A stretch of 64,000 nucleotides of DNA from Propionibacteriaceae bacterium. Its GTDB lineage: Bacteria; Actinomycetota; Actinomycetes; Propionibacteriales; Propionibacteriaceae. Each line of letters opens with the position of its first letter. Positions within the stretch are counted from its first letter, which is position 1. The DNA lies in contig WQZD01000011.1 in the NCBI GenBank assembly GCA_009780915.1, positions 21,044-85,043 of the forward strand. The letters are read 5' to 3'. The notes below the pieces were generated by a model that was given only the letters and a program-made list of their open reading frames with translations, made no database searches and was not told the origin of the DNA. Position numbers and translations under genes: made by a program. Positions 50,324 to 59,529 of the stretch are shown here, piece after piece.

Positions 50324-50836
50324 TCATAGGGCCCGTTCCGCGCATCCTCGGATGAACGCCGCCTGGCCGAGATGCTCGAGGTCGTCGTTGATCACGCTGA
50401 TCAGGCGTACGCCCAAGGTCACCGGCGGAGTCCATCTCGTGTCGACGATCCTGTCCAGGCTCTCAGGGGTGACCTGCGTCAGCATCGTCACCGTCTGTCG
50501 CCATGTCGCCTCGTGGTAGCCGCGCAACAGGTCGGCGGAGATCCCGGCCAGCATGCCGACCTGGTCGGCCGTGTGCCCGTACCCATGGTCGCCCACAGGG
50601 AACGGCAACCCGAATCTCGTCACCCAGTCCTGGTCCACCCACACCTGGGAGCAGTCGAAGGCCGAGGCGATGTGGTCGTCCTGCACCCGCGTCAGGTGCC
50701 AGACCAACCACGCGATCGAGTTGGCCTGGGGATCCAGGCGTACGCCCAGAACGTGCGGATCCACACCGTCGAGCACACGCTCGACCCCGTCGTGGATCCT
50801 GCCATAGGCATCAATGAACACTTCTGCAACCTGCAT
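50324..50836 (-). CDS. DinB/DUF664 (mycothiol-transferase-like) protein
   Basis: A 170-aa four-helix protein of the DinB/YfiT superfamily, DUF664 type. It contains the three-His metal arrangement (WHLTRVQDDH at about 50; NDDLEHLGQAAF near the C-terminus). Actinobacterial members use mycothiol as a thiol cofactor; the substrate is unknown. ATG 50836 follows AAGGGGG, making it preferable to ATG 50860. Probably cotranscribed with the SDR downstream. Confidence 0.82.
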   Translation of the reverse strand: MQVAEVFIDAYGRIHDGVERVLDGVDPHVLGVRLDPQANSIAWLVWHLTRVQDDHIASAFDCSQVWVDQDWVTRFGLPFPVGDHGYGHTADQVGMLAGISADLLRGYHEATWRQTVTMLTQVTPESLDRIVDTRWTPPVTLGVRLISVINDDLEHLGQAAFIRGCAERAL

Positions 50837-50981
50837 GATGTCCCCCTTCTCTCGACTCACGCGCCCGCAGACCCGACCCGGCCCGAGCGACGCATGAGTG
50901 TTTTCTTTCGATGATACGCCTATCAGATCGATGTCACATAGGGGACGACGAGGACGACCCGCGACGCCCGGGGGTCACAGG

Positions 50982-51890
50982 TCAGGAGAGGTTCTTGGCG
51001 GCCAACCAGTCGGATGCGATGGTCGCGGCAGGCAACTGATCGGTGACGCTGCGCGCGTTCAACGCGATCAGGTCGTCGGGACTCATCGCAGCGCTGACGG
51101 CGTCGATGACGGCGGCCGCAGCGGCGTCGATCTTGTCGGAGGCCAACGGCACGACATGCGAGGACAAGAAGAGCCCCTTGGTGTCGGTCAGCGACACCAG
51201 ATCATCGGCGGCGATGGACGGGTCGGCGGTGTAGATGATGGCCAGTTGGATCTGACCGTCTTGCAGGGCCTTGACGGTGAGCGGGCCGCCGCCGTCCTCG
51301 ATCGGGGTGAAGCCGACGGAGACGCCGTAGGTGTCCAGCAACCCTGTGGGCCCGTTCGGCCTGTTCTCCGCCTCCGAGTTGGCACCCATGACCATGGGCG
51401 TCGTGACCTTCGCCAGGTCGGCGATGGTCGTGAGCCCCCACTGATCGGCGAAGTCCCGAGTGACCACGTACGAGTCCTGGTCGGTGGCCGCCGCCTGATC
51501 GAGGACGTGCAACCCTGCGGGGACGACTCTGCTCAGTTCGGCGTACACATCGTCGCCCAAGCGGGCCGTGGTGTCAGGCTCCCAGTACTGCAGGAGCGGG
51601 CCGGTGTACTCGGGGAACAAGTCGATGCCCCCCGCCTCGATCTCGGGCAGATACACCTCTCGCTGGCCGATCCTGAACTGGCGGTCCACGGTGTATCCAG
51701 CGCCTTCCAGGGCTTGGGCGTAGATCTCGGCGATGATCTCGTTGGAATAGTAGTCCTGCGAACCGACCACGATGGTCGTCAGCGCCGAGGTCGTCGGTCC
51801 GGACAAGGGATTCTGGCTCGAACAGCCTGCGAGGGCGCCCATGGCCACGATGAGGGCTAGGACGGGCGCCATCAGTGTGCGACGTGTCAT
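50982..51890 (-). CDS. Osmoprotectant ABC transporter, substrate-binding lipoprotein
   Basis: A 302-aa OpuBC/OpuCC-type solute-binding protein. The lipobox LAGC is at residues 20-23, followed by the glycine betaine/choline-binding fold (VVGSQDYYSNEIIAEIYAQAL; IDLFPEYTGPLLQYW; QDSYVVTRDFADQWGL). It delivers quaternary amines such as glycine betaine, choline or carnitine. AGGAAAG precedes ATG 51890. Last gene of the ATPase-permease-permease-SBP operon. Confidence 0.9.
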   Translation of the reverse strand: MTRRTLMAPVLALIVAMGALAGCSSQNPLSGPTTSALTTIVVGSQDYYSNEIIAEIYAQALEGAGYTVDRQFRIGQREVYLPEIEAGGIDLFPEYTGPLLQYWEPDTTARLGDDVYAELSRVVPAGLHVLDQAAATDQDSYVVTRDFADQWGLTTIADLAKVTTPMVMGANSEAENRPNGPTGLLDTYGVSVGFTPIEDGGGPLTVKALQDGQIQLAIIYTADPSIAADDLVSLTDTKGLFLSSHVVPLASDKIDAAAAAVIDAVSAAMSPDDLIALNARSVTDQLPAATIASDWLAAKNLS

Positions 51891-51902
51891 TTTCTTTCCT
51901 TC

Positions 51903-52595
51903 TTATGTATGGGTCTGCGTGCGCCTGGCCGTGCCCGGGGCGGTGACGTGGGTCCTCACCACCCGCTGGAGGGCTGCCAGGACAGCTTCGAGAATCAGTG
52001 CCAGCGCGATGACGAGCAACGCCCCCGCGAGCATCTGCGCGTAGTCGCGAGTCTTCAAACCGATGAAGAGATAGCGCCCCAAGCCGTTGTCCGCGACGTA
52101 CGCGGCCAGAGTCGCGGTGGCGACGACTTGGAGGGTGGCGGCACGGATGCCGCCGATGATCACAGGAGCGCCGAGGGGGATCTCCACCTGCCACACGATG
52201 CGGGCCTCGCTCATGCCCATGGCCCGCGCGGCCTCCCCGATGGCGGGGTCCACCGCCTGGATCCCGGCGTACGCCCCTGCCAGGGCGGAGGGGATCGCCA
52301 GGACGACCAGCGCCATCACGGGGCCCGTCAGCCCGATGCCGAGCGCCAAGGCGAACAACGTCAGCAGTCCGAGAGTGGGGACGGCCCGCGCGGCGCCCGC
52401 GATGGCGCCCACTGCTGAGGAGCCCCGTCGCGTGTGGCCGACGATGATGCCCACAGGGAGCGAGATCAGCGCGGCCACCCCGACCACGAGCGCGGTGGTG
52501 AGCAGGTGCTGTCCCAGACGGACCCAGATCCCTCCCGCGCCACCCCAGTGGGCGGGATCGACCAGCCAGGCCAGGGCGCCCTTGAGATACGTCAT
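51903..52595 (-). CDS. Osmoprotectant ABC transporter permease (second)
   Basis: A 230-aa inner-membrane permease of the BPD_transp_1 family with about six helices. The ABC-interacting loop is EAARAMGMSEARIVWQVEIPLG. Forms a heterodimeric channel with the permease at 52592-53257. Its ATG overlaps that gene's stop by 4 nt (ATGA). Confidence 0.9.
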   Translation of the reverse strand: MTYLKGALAWLVDPAHWGGAGGIWVRLGQHLLTTALVVGVAALISLPVGIIVGHTRRGSSAVGAIAGAARAVPTLGLLTLFALALGIGLTGPVMALVVLAIPSALAGAYAGIQAVDPAIGEAARAMGMSEARIVWQVEIPLGAPVIIGGIRAATLQVVATATLAAYVADNGLGRYLFIGLKTRDYAQMLAGALLVIALALILEAVLAALQRVVRTHVTAPGTARRTQTHT

Positions 52596-53257
52596 GACGG
52601 CACCGCCTGGCGCCGACCAGCGCGGCCCGCACGGATCCATGGGGTCGCGATCCGACCGAGGCCGATCACCACCGCGTCGAGCAGTAGAGCCACCACGACG
52701 GTGAGGATCACCCCTGTGGCGACCTCGGCGGCGATTCCACGCTGGAACCCGTCGGTCAGCAGGACGCCGAGACCCGATTGCCCGATCAACGCCCCGATCG
52801 TGACCAAGCTGACGGTGGACACGGTCATGACGCGGATCCCGGAGACCAGGACGGGGACGGCCAGAGGGAGGTCCACCCGCCAGAAGACCGAGGTCGGGGA
52901 ATGGCCCACCGCCAGCGCGGCGTCGTGGACGTCCCGGTCCACAGCGGCGAACGCGTCCGCCGCCGTGCGCACCAACAGCGCCACCCCGTACACCGTCAGG
53001 GCGACGACCATCGTCGCCATGGACCGCAAGGGGATGCCGAAGACCACGGGGATCACGATGAGCAGTGGCAGAGCGGGGATCGCGTACAACAGGGCGGCGA
53101 AGCCTAAGAGCGGTCCCCCGACCAGGCGATGCCGGTGCGCCAGACGCCCGATGGGCACGGCGATGAGGATGCTGAGGAGGATCGCGGGGACGCAGAGCGT
53201 CATGTGGTCCCCGATCAAGGCCGGTATCTGGTGCCAGTTGGCCGACAGCCACTTCAT
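52592..53257 (-). CDS. Osmoprotectant ABC transporter permease (first)
   Basis: A 221-aa permease with the same fold; EAA loop reads DAALAVGHSPTSVFWRVDLPLA. The N-terminus HMTLCVPAILLSILIAVPIG is typical of OpuCB-like permeases. ATGA overlaps link it to both the ATPase upstream and the second permease downstream. Confidence 0.9.
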   Translation of the reverse strand: MKWLSANWHQIPALIGDHMTLCVPAILLSILIAVPIGRLAHRHRLVGGPLLGFAALLYAIPALPLLIVIPVVFGIPLRSMATMVVALTVYGVALLVRTAADAFAAVDRDVHDAALAVGHSPTSVFWRVDLPLAVPVLVSGIRVMTVSTVSLVTIGALIGQSGLGVLLTDGFQRGIAAEVATGVILTVVVALLLDAVVIGLGRIATPWIRAGRAGRRQAVPS

Positions 53258-54063
53258 TCCAGGACCCCCACCACGCGGCCGGTCCCGTCCACGGCCACCG
53301 CTCGGCCCGAGACCATGCGGGTCGACAGGACGCGTCCGGCCTGGTCGGCGCCCACGAATGTCCTCACGAAGTCGTCGGCCGGAGCGGCCAAGATCTCGGC
53401 GGCCACTCCCTGTTGGGCGACGAGGGCCCGCTCGCGTAGCACGACGACTTCGTCCGCCAACCGGAAGGCCTCGTCGATGTCATGGGTGACGAACAGGATC
53501 GTCTTGCCGAGGTCCGCCTGGAGTCGCAACAACTCGTCCTGGAGCTCGCGACGGACGATGGGGTCCACCGCGCCGAACGGCTCGTCCATCAGCAGGATAT
53601 TCGGATCGGCGGCCAGCGCACGGGCGACGCCCACGCGTTGCTGCTGCCCCCCGGACAGTTCACCCGGATATCGCTTCCCCAACGAGGGGTCCAGCCCGAC
53701 CCGTTCCAGGAGCGACATCGCGTCGCGACGGGCGGTACGACGGGCGACGCCGTTCAACACAGGGACGGTGGCGACATTGTCGACGACGGTGCGATGCGGG
53801 AGGAGCCCGCCTTGCTGCATGACGTACCCGATGGACCTGCGCAACGCCACCGCATTCTTCGCGGCGACCGTTTCCTGATCGATGAGCACCGCGCCCGATG
53901 TGGGCTCGACCATGCGATTCACCATACGCAGCAAGGTCGTCTTGCCCGATCCGGAGGATCCCACCAGGACAGTGATGTGGTGGGAAGGGACGACCAAGGA
54001 GAAGTCGGACACGGCGACGGTCCCAGTGTGGTACGTCTTCGAAACGTGCTGGAATTCAATCAT
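53254..54063 (-). CDS. Osmoprotectant ABC transporter ATP-binding protein
   Basis: A 269-aa ATPase of the OpuCA type, shorter than the versions with tandem CBS domains. Walker A GSSGSGKTT at about 35, Q-loop VMQQGGLLPH, signature LSGGQQQR, Walker B ILLMDEPFGAVD, and H-loop VTHD. It powers the two permeases; first gene of the operon, divergent from the heme operon across 332 bp. Confidence 0.93.
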   Translation of the reverse strand: MIEFQHVSKTYHTGTVAVSDFSLVVPSHHITVLVGSSGSGKTTLLRMVNRMVEPTSGAVLIDQETVAAKNAVALRRSIGYVMQQGGLLPHRTVVDNVATVPVLNGVARRTARRDAMSLLERVGLDPSLGKRYPGELSGGQQQRVGVARALAADPNILLMDEPFGAVDPIVRRELQDELLRLQADLGKTILFVTHDIDEAFRLADEVVVLRERALVAQQGVAAEILAAPADDFVRTFVGADQAGRVLSTRMVSGRAVAVDGTGRVVGVLE

Positions 54064-54395
54064 CGTTCCTCATCGCCATGGATGCCAGACGGGGCCTGGC
54101 GTCCCTTCCCAGGAGGCGCATCAACCTCCGAGCTGATTCAGCAGTCGCCCCCAGCGTCCCTCCTCGCCGTCGAGCGTCGCCGCCAGCCCTTATGACGCTA
54201 TCCTTCACCTGATCATATGTCACCATGGTCTCACATTTTGGAAGTCTGATTTTCATGCGGGCCAGTCGATTTTGGGCCGTCCCGCACCCTGCTCACACCA
54301 CAGATTTCCCCTTTCACAAGCGACGATGACCTCAGTGGACCCTCCAGTCCGACAGAGGTGGCAATTACTGGCAGAATAGAGCGGTGGTTTTGAAT
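54064..54395. other. 332-bp divergent regulatory region, opu / hem
   Basis: No gene is supported. On the minus strand TATGAT (54217-54212) is a candidate -10 for the transporter operon, giving a leader of about 140 nt that can fold into several GC-rich hairpins (for example GCCAGACGGGGCCTGGC at about 54088). I could not match it to a known riboswitch, including the c-di-AMP (ydaO) type that often controls osmoprotectant uptake. The hem side has no clear -35/-10; AGAATAG lies just before GTG 54384. Confidence 0.45.
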
Positions 54396-56534
54396 ATGGA
54401 CGCCCCCCGAGATCCGGGCCCTGCCGCCCGTCCCGCCGCCCGCCCAGCCGTCGTCGGCGCGACCCCGACCCGGTCGGTGCTGTTGGGGACACGGGGTTCC
54501 CAACTGGCATTGGCCCAGGCCGGTCATGTGGCGGAGGCCCTGCACGCCGCCACCGGTTTGACCTCGCATGTGGTCCGCGTGAAAGTCGAAGGCGACGACC
54601 ACAGCGTCCCGCTCGACCGCCCGAGCAGGCCCGGGATGTTCACATCCGCTCTGCGCGACGCCCTCCTCGCCGGTCGGGTCGACTACGTCGTGCATTCCTA
54701 CAAAGACCTGCCGTCCGAGCCCTGTCCCGGACTGGTGATCGTGGCGGTCCCCCCTCGGGCCACACCGCTCGATGTGCTGGTCGGCCCCTCAGAGGGGTTG
54801 TCCGCCCTGCCCTACGGCGCGACTGTGGGCACCTCGTCCCCCCGGCGCCGCGCAGCCCTGGCCCGGCTTCGTCCCGACCTCCAGGTCGTCGCGGTACGTG
54901 GGAACGTGGACACCCGTCTGCACAAAGTGGCCGACGGCACGGTGTCTGCCGCCGTCATGGCGGCCGCGGGACTCACCCGTGTGGGCTTGATGGATCCCTC
55001 GTGGCCCTACCTCACCCCCGATCTGCTCCTCCCGGCCCCGGCCCAGGGCGCCTTGGCCGTCGAGTGCCGTGAGGGAGACCCGCTGATCCCCCTCCTGGCC
55101 AAGCTGGACCACCCGACCTCCCGGCTCACCGTGGCGGCCGAGCGCGCCGTGCTGACCGGGATCGAGGCGGCCTGCACCACCGCCGTCGGGGCGCTGGCGA
55201 CCTGGGACGGGCGCGTGCTCACCCTCGAAGCGGAACTGAGCGACCACATGGGCGTGGACTACGCTCGCGTCAGCCTCCAGGTGGAGATCGTCACCCGTGA
55301 CATGACCGAAGCGCTACGCGCCGCCTGGCGCCTGGGCATGGACGTCGCGGCCCTGCTGCTGTCCGGCCCGCCAACCCCTCCCGTCGCTCCCCTTCCCGCC
55401 CCCGCCGCTCCCCTGCCGACGCCGGACCTCGTCCGTGCCACGACCCGTGACAAGGACCTCCTCATGACCACCACCGCCTTCGATCCGACGCCATCCGACC
55501 TCCTGCGGGCCTATGGAGGCGCACGCACCGCCCACCGTCCCGTATGGTTCATGCGGCAGGCCGGACGGTCCCTGCCCGAGTACCGCCAGGCGCGCGAAGG
55601 CACCACGATGCTGGAGTCCTGCCTGACCCCGGAACTGGCCGCCGAGCTGACGTGCCAGCCCGTGCGCCGCCACAAGGTGGACGCCGCCATCTTCTACTCC
55701 GACATCATGATCCCCGCCAAGATCGCTGGGATCGAGGTGGACATCGTCCCCGGTCGGGGTCCCGTGCTCGCCCATCCCCTGCGCACCGCGAAGGATGTGG
55801 CCGACCTGCCCGACCTGGACCCGATCTCCTTGGCCCCGATCACGCAGGGAGTCCAAGCGGCGGTCGCCCAACTCGGGTCCACCCCGTTGATCGGCTTCGC
55901 AGGTGCCCCCTTCACAGTCGCCTCCTACCTCGTCGAGGGCGCGCCCTCGCGTACCTTCGAGCATGTCAAAGCCCTGATGGCCGAGGACGAAGAGACTTGG
56001 CACCGCCTGGCCGCGTGGGTGGCCCGCACGGCGAGCCAGTTCTTGCTGGCCCAGGTCCAGGCAGGCGCCCAAGTGGTGCAACTGTTCGACTCCTGGGTGG
56101 GCGCCTTGAGCGTGGACGAGTACACACGGTACGCGGCTCCCCACTCCTCGGCCGTCTTCGACGCTGTGGCCGCCAGGACATCCGTCCCCCGCGTGCATTT
56201 CGGCACGGGCACGTCCCACCTCATGGTGGACATGCACGCCGCTGGCGCCACGGTCATGGGCGTGGACACCACGCAGAGCCTGGCCCAGGCCGAGGCCCGT
56301 CTCGGCGGGGAGGTCCCCCTCCAGGGCAACATCGACCCGGAGCTGCTGGCCGCCCCCTGGGAGACCTTGGAACAGCACGTCCGCGAGGTGCTGCGGTCTG
56401 GCGAACTGGCGCCCGGCCACGTGGTGAACCTCGGACACGGCGTGCCTCCCACCACCGACCCTGATCGACTGACCCGGTTGGTCGAGTTGATCCACTCCAT
56501 CCCGGACGAGAACGCGGTGGACGCCGCCTCATGA
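54396..56534 (+). CDS. hemCE: Fused hydroxymethylbilane synthase - uroporphyrinogen decarboxylase (HemC-HemE)
   Basis: One 712-aa frame carries two heme enzymes. Residues about 26-325 are HemC: LGTRGSQLALAQA, VVHSYKDLPSEP with catalytic Asp 104, GTSSPRRRAAL, RGNVDTRL, PAPAQGALAVE and the dipyrromethane Cys 260 in EAACTTAVGA. A Pro/Ala linker (about 326-356) joins HemE, 357-712: RPVWFMRQAGRSLPEYR, FYSDIMIPAKIAG, GFAGAPFTVASYLVEG and GHGVPPTTDPDRL. HemC makes hydroxymethylbilane, HemE converts uroporphyrinogen III to coproporphyrinogen III; HemD acts between them. No stop separates the parts, but AAGGA lies before ATG 55464, so a separate HemE might also be made. GTG 54384 is an alternative start. 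HemD overlaps by ATGA. Confidence 0.9.
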   Translation: MDAPRDPGPAARPAARPAVVGATPTRSVLLGTRGSQLALAQAGHVAEALHAATGLTSHVVRVKVEGDDHSVPLDRPSRPGMFTSALRDALLAGRVDYVVHSYKDLPSEPCPGLVIVAVPPRATPLDVLVGPSEGLSALPYGATVGTSSPRRRAALARLRPDLQVVAVRGNVDTRLHKVADGTVSAAVMAAAGLTRVGLMDPSWPYLTPDLLLPAPAQGALAVECREGDPLIPLLAKLDHPTSRLTVAAERAVLTGIEAACTTAVGALATWDGRVLTLEAELSDHMGVDYARVSLQVEIVTRDMTEALRAAWRLGMDVAALLLSGPPTPPVAPLPAPAAPLPTPDLVRATTRDKDLLMTTTAFDPTPSDLLRAYGGARTAHRPVWFMRQAGRSLPEYRQAREGTTMLESCLTPELAAELTCQPVRRHKVDAAIFYSDIMIPAKIAGIEVDIVPGRGPVLAHPLRTAKDVADLPDLDPISLAPITQGVQAAVAQLGSTPLIGFAGAPFTVASYLVEGAPSRTFEHVKALMAEDEETWHRLAAWVARTASQFLLAQVQAGAQVVQLFDSWVGALSVDEYTRYAAPHSSAVFDAVAARTSVPRVHFGTGTSHLMVDMHAAGATVMGVDTTQSLAQAEARLGGEVPLQGNIDPELLAAPWETLEQHVREVLRSGELAPGHVVNLGHGVPPTTDPDRLTRLVELIHSIPDENAVDAAS

Positions 56535-57307
56535 CCGGTGGGCAGGGATCACCGTGGCGCGTCCTGGTGCACACCAGGCGCGACACGCTCCTGAGCACAG
56601 CCGTGGCATCCGCCGGCGGAGTGGTCGACGAGACCGAGTTGATCCATCGCCATGATCGTCCCGCTGATGGCATCCTCGCCGCCTGCCGACAGGCCGGCGA
56701 GTCCGACTGGGTGGTCCTCACCTCCCCCCACACACTGGACTGCGTGCGTCGCTCCGGGCTGACCTGGTGGGACCTGTTCCCTCGTGGGACCCGCCTGGCC
56801 ACGGTCGGGGCCGCCACCGCCGCAGCCGCCCGTGCCGAGGGTCTGACCGTCGACCTGCAACCTTCCCCTGACGAGTCCGGGGGCGCCGCCTTGGCGCAGT
56901 GCTTCCCCGACGGACCGGGCACAGTCGTCATCCCCGGCGCCCAGACCAGCGCCGGGACTGTGGAACCGGGCCTGATCGCACGCGGCTGGCGAGTGGTGTC
57001 CGTCCCGTTCTACGTCACCGACCCTGTCACCCACATCGACGACCTGATCCGTCAGCGCTGGGACCAGGGGGAGTACGCCGCCTTCGTCGCCACGTCGCCG
57101 TCCACCGTCCAGGCCGTCGCGTCGACGCTGGGCCCGACGGTCCCCGTCGTCGCCATCGGCCCCTCCAGCGCCACGGCGGCTCGCGCCGCCGGATTCCCTC
57201 AGGTGGTCCTCACCCGCTCGACCGACCCCGGAGACATCCTGGAGGCGATCACCTCACTGACGGGCTCCCCCGCCGACCCACACCTCGTACCCGACCCCCG
57301 CCGCTGA
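56531..57307 (+). CDS. hemD: Uroporphyrinogen-III synthase
   Basis: A 258-aa HemD, a weakly conserved family. Two similar Rossmann-like domains are visible; VVLTSPHTLDCVRRSG, GTRLATVGAATAAAARAEGLTVD, AFVATSPSTVQAVAS and VVAIGPSSATAARAAGF are the characteristic T/S-rich positions. It cyclises hydroxymethylbilane with D-ring inversion, the step between the two halves of the preceding fusion. ATG overlaps the hemCE stop by 4 nt; hemB follows after 17 nt. Confidence 0.9.
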   Translation: MTGGQGSPWRVLVHTRRDTLLSTAVASAGGVVDETELIHRHDRPADGILAACRQAGESDWVVLTSPHTLDCVRRSGLTWWDLFPRGTRLATVGAATAAAARAEGLTVDLQPSPDESGGAALAQCFPDGPGTVVIPGAQTSAGTVEPGLIARGWRVVSVPFYVTDPVTHIDDLIRQRWDQGEYAAFVATSPSTVQAVASTLGPTVPVVAIGPSSATAARAAGFPQVVLTRSTDPGDILEAITSLTGSPADPHLVPDPRR

Positions 57308-57324
57308 CACGAAAGGCACCTCCC

Positions 57325-58308
57325 ATGACCCACGACCTGCACCGCCGCCCCCGCCGCCTGCGCACCACCCCCGCCATGCGTCGACTCGTCGCAGAGACCA
57401 GGCTCGACCCCGCCGGGCTGGTGCTGCCCATGTTCGTCCAGGAGGGGATCAGCCAACCTGTCGACCTGGAGTCACTGCCCGGCGTGTGCCGTCACACCCT
57501 GGATTCCGTGGCTCGTGCCGCCGCCCAGGCGGTGGAGGCCGGACTGGGAGGCGTCATGCTGTTCGGCGTGCCCGACGAGCCGAAGAAGGACGCGACCGGG
57601 TCGGCCGCCACCGCGGAGGACGGCATCTTGAACCTCGCTCTCGCCCGGGTCCGCCAGGAGGTGGGCGACGACCTCGTGGTCATGGCCGACACGTGCCTGG
57701 ACGAGTTCACCGACCACGGGCACTGCGGGGTCGTCGACGCGCACGGCCGTGTCGACAACGACGCCACGCTCGACCTGTACATGGCCCAGGCCGTGGCCCA
57801 AGCACGCGCCGGGGCCCATGTGGTCTCGCCCTCGGGGATGATGGACGGCCAGGTCGGAGCGATCCGCGAGGCGCTCGACGCCGACGGTTTCACCGACGTG
57901 TCCATCCTGGCGTACGCGGCCAAGTACGCCTCGGCGTTCTACGGCCCCTTCCGGGAAGCCGTCGCCTGCTCGCTGCACGGCGACCGCAAGTCCTATCAGA
58001 TGGACCCCGCGAACCGGCGCGAAGGCGTCCTGGAGGCGGAGCTCGATATCGCCGAGGGCGCTGACATGGTGATGGTGAAACCAGCAGGGTATTACCTGGA
58101 CGTCCTGGCCGACGTCGCCCAGATCTCGTCGGTCCCGGTGGCCGCGTACCAGGTTTCCGGGGAGTACGCGATGATCCAGGCGGCCAGCCAACGCGGCTGG
58201 ATCGACGGTCCGGCCGCTCTGGAGGAGTCCGTCCTCGCCATCCACCGCGCAGGCGCCGACATCGTCTTGACCTACGCGGCCCTGGACCTGGCGCAGCGTC
58301 GCCGCTGA
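57325..58308 (+). CDS. hemB: Delta-aminolevulinic acid dehydratase (porphobilinogen synthase)
   Basis: A 327-aa enzyme that condenses two 5-aminolevulinate molecules to porphobilinogen. The metal-site segment is DTCLDEFTDHGHCGVV: two of the three zinc cysteines are kept and the middle one is Asp, the mixed form typical of actinobacteria. Schiff-base lysines are in AYAAKYASAFYGPF and MVMVKPAGYYLD. AAAGG lies about 8 nt before ATG 57325. Last gene of hemCE-hemD-hemB; hemA/hemL and the final steps are not in the window. Confidence 0.95.
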   Translation: MTHDLHRRPRRLRTTPAMRRLVAETRLDPAGLVLPMFVQEGISQPVDLESLPGVCRHTLDSVARAAAQAVEAGLGGVMLFGVPDEPKKDATGSAATAEDGILNLALARVRQEVGDDLVVMADTCLDEFTDHGHCGVVDAHGRVDNDATLDLYMAQAVAQARAGAHVVSPSGMMDGQVGAIREALDADGFTDVSILAYAAKYASAFYGPFREAVACSLHGDRKSYQMDPANRREGVLEAELDIAEGADMVMVKPAGYYLDVLADVAQISSVPVAAYQVSGEYAMIQAASQRGWIDGPAALEESVLAIHRAGADIVLTYAALDLAQRRR

Positions 58309-58345
58309 CCAGCGACACACGATATCGACTTTCCTTCCGACAGCT

Positions 58346-58351
58346 TAGAAT
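58346..58351 (+). promoter_or_regulatory. -10 element, leaderless promoter of antiporter gene
   Basis: TAGAAT, 7 nt before ATG 58359 (58350 would overlap the hexamer and is therefore unlikely). Confidence 0.5.
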
Positions 58352-58358
58352 GGTGACT

Positions 58359-59450
58359 ATGGACGCGGTGCGACGACGGGATTATCTACGCTGGACGACG
58401 ATCATGCCGGTGATCGCGCTCGTGGCCTTGGCGGTGAGCTGGAACCGGCACCTCTCCGGCTGGGTGCTGGCGATCGAGGCCATCCTCCTCGTCGGGTCGG
58501 TGCTGGCCGCCGTCCAGCACGCCGAAGTCATCGCCCATCGGGTCGGCGAACCCTTCGGCTCGCTCATCTTGGCCGTCGCCGTCACAGTGATCGAAGTCGC
58601 GTTGATCGTGACCCTCATGATCTCCGGCAAGGGCGACACGTCCACCCTCGCGCGAGACACGGTGTTCGCCGCCGTCATGCTCACCATGAACGGCATCGTC
58701 GGCATATCCCTGCTCGTCGGCGCCCTGAAATACCGACTCGCCGTCTTCCATCCCGAGGGGACGGGCTCCGCCTTGGGCTCGGTCATCACGCTGGCCACGC
58801 TCACCCTCGTCCTGCCCCGGTTCACCACGTCCGCCTCCGGATCGCGCTTCACCGCGTCGCAGCTCTTCTTCGTCGCCGCCTCCGCCTTGGCCGTGTACGC
58901 CCTGTTCGTGTTCACCCAGACAATCCGCCACCGTGACTTCTTCCTGCCCCCGGGCATGACCGACGACGAGGACGTCCATGCCGGACCTCCGTCGAACCGG
59001 GCGACCGTGTTCTCCGTGGTCCTGCTGCCCGTCTCCTTGGTGTCCGTGGTGGGGCTGACCAAGGTCGAGTCCCCCGCGATCGAGGCCGGGGTGGCCTGGC
59101 TCGGATTCCCAGCCTCCTTCGTCGGCGTCATCATCGCCATCATGGTCCTCCTCCCCGAGTCCATCGCCGCCGTGAGGGCCGCGTCCCAGAACCGCACGCA
59201 GATCTCGCTCAACCTGGGGTACGGGTCGGCGATGGCCTCCATCGGCTTGACCATCCCCACCTTGGCCATCGCCTCCCCCTGGCTGCCCGCCTCCTTGACC
59301 CTCGGACTGGAACCCATCCAGATCGTGCTGTTGGCCGTCTCGGCCGCCGTGGCTGTGCTGACAGTCGTGCCAGGCCGGGCGAAGACCCTCCACGCCGCCC
59401 TCCATCTGGTCTTGTTCGCGGCCTTCATCTTCTTGGCTGTTGTGCCCTGA
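58359..59450 (+). CDS. Calcium/proton antiporter, ChaA/CAX family
   Basis: A 363-aa membrane protein of about 11 helices. The family's two inverted alpha-repeats are seen: GEPFGSLILAVAVTVIEVALIV with the acidic residue in the first, and VGVIIAIMVLLPESIAAVRAA in the second. RDTVFAAVMLTMNGIVGISLL is the typical ChaA block. It exports Ca2+ (or Na+/K+) in exchange for H+. Followed at 79 nt by an MFS gene with its own promoter. Confidence 0.88.
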   Translation: MDAVRRRDYLRWTTIMPVIALVALAVSWNRHLSGWVLAIEAILLVGSVLAAVQHAEVIAHRVGEPFGSLILAVAVTVIEVALIVTLMISGKGDTSTLARDTVFAAVMLTMNGIVGISLLVGALKYRLAVFHPEGTGSALGSVITLATLTLVLPRFTTSASGSRFTASQLFFVAASALAVYALFVFTQTIRHRDFFLPPGMTDDEDVHAGPPSNRATVFSVVLLPVSLVSVVGLTKVESPAIEAGVAWLGFPASFVGVIIAIMVLLPESIAAVRAASQNRTQISLNLGYGSAMASIGLTIPTLAIASPWLPASLTLGLEPIQIVLLAVSAAVAVLTVVPGRAKTLHAALHLVLFAAFIFLAVVP

Positions 59451-59515
59451 CCAGGGACGACGCCGAGATGGACCCGTACGGGCCTGTCCCGACCCGCGAC
59501 CAGAAGCCTGTGGAG

Positions 59516-59521
59516 TATGCT
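59516..59521 (+). promoter_or_regulatory. -10 element, leaderless promoter of MFS gene
   Basis: TATGCT, 8 nt before GTG 59530. Confidence 0.35.
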
Positions 59522-59529
59522 CAGTCCAC

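Noticed and set aside
54064..54250. c-di-AMP (ydaO-type) riboswitch before the osmoprotectant operon
   Set aside because: The leader is structured, but the conserved ydaO core sequences are not present.
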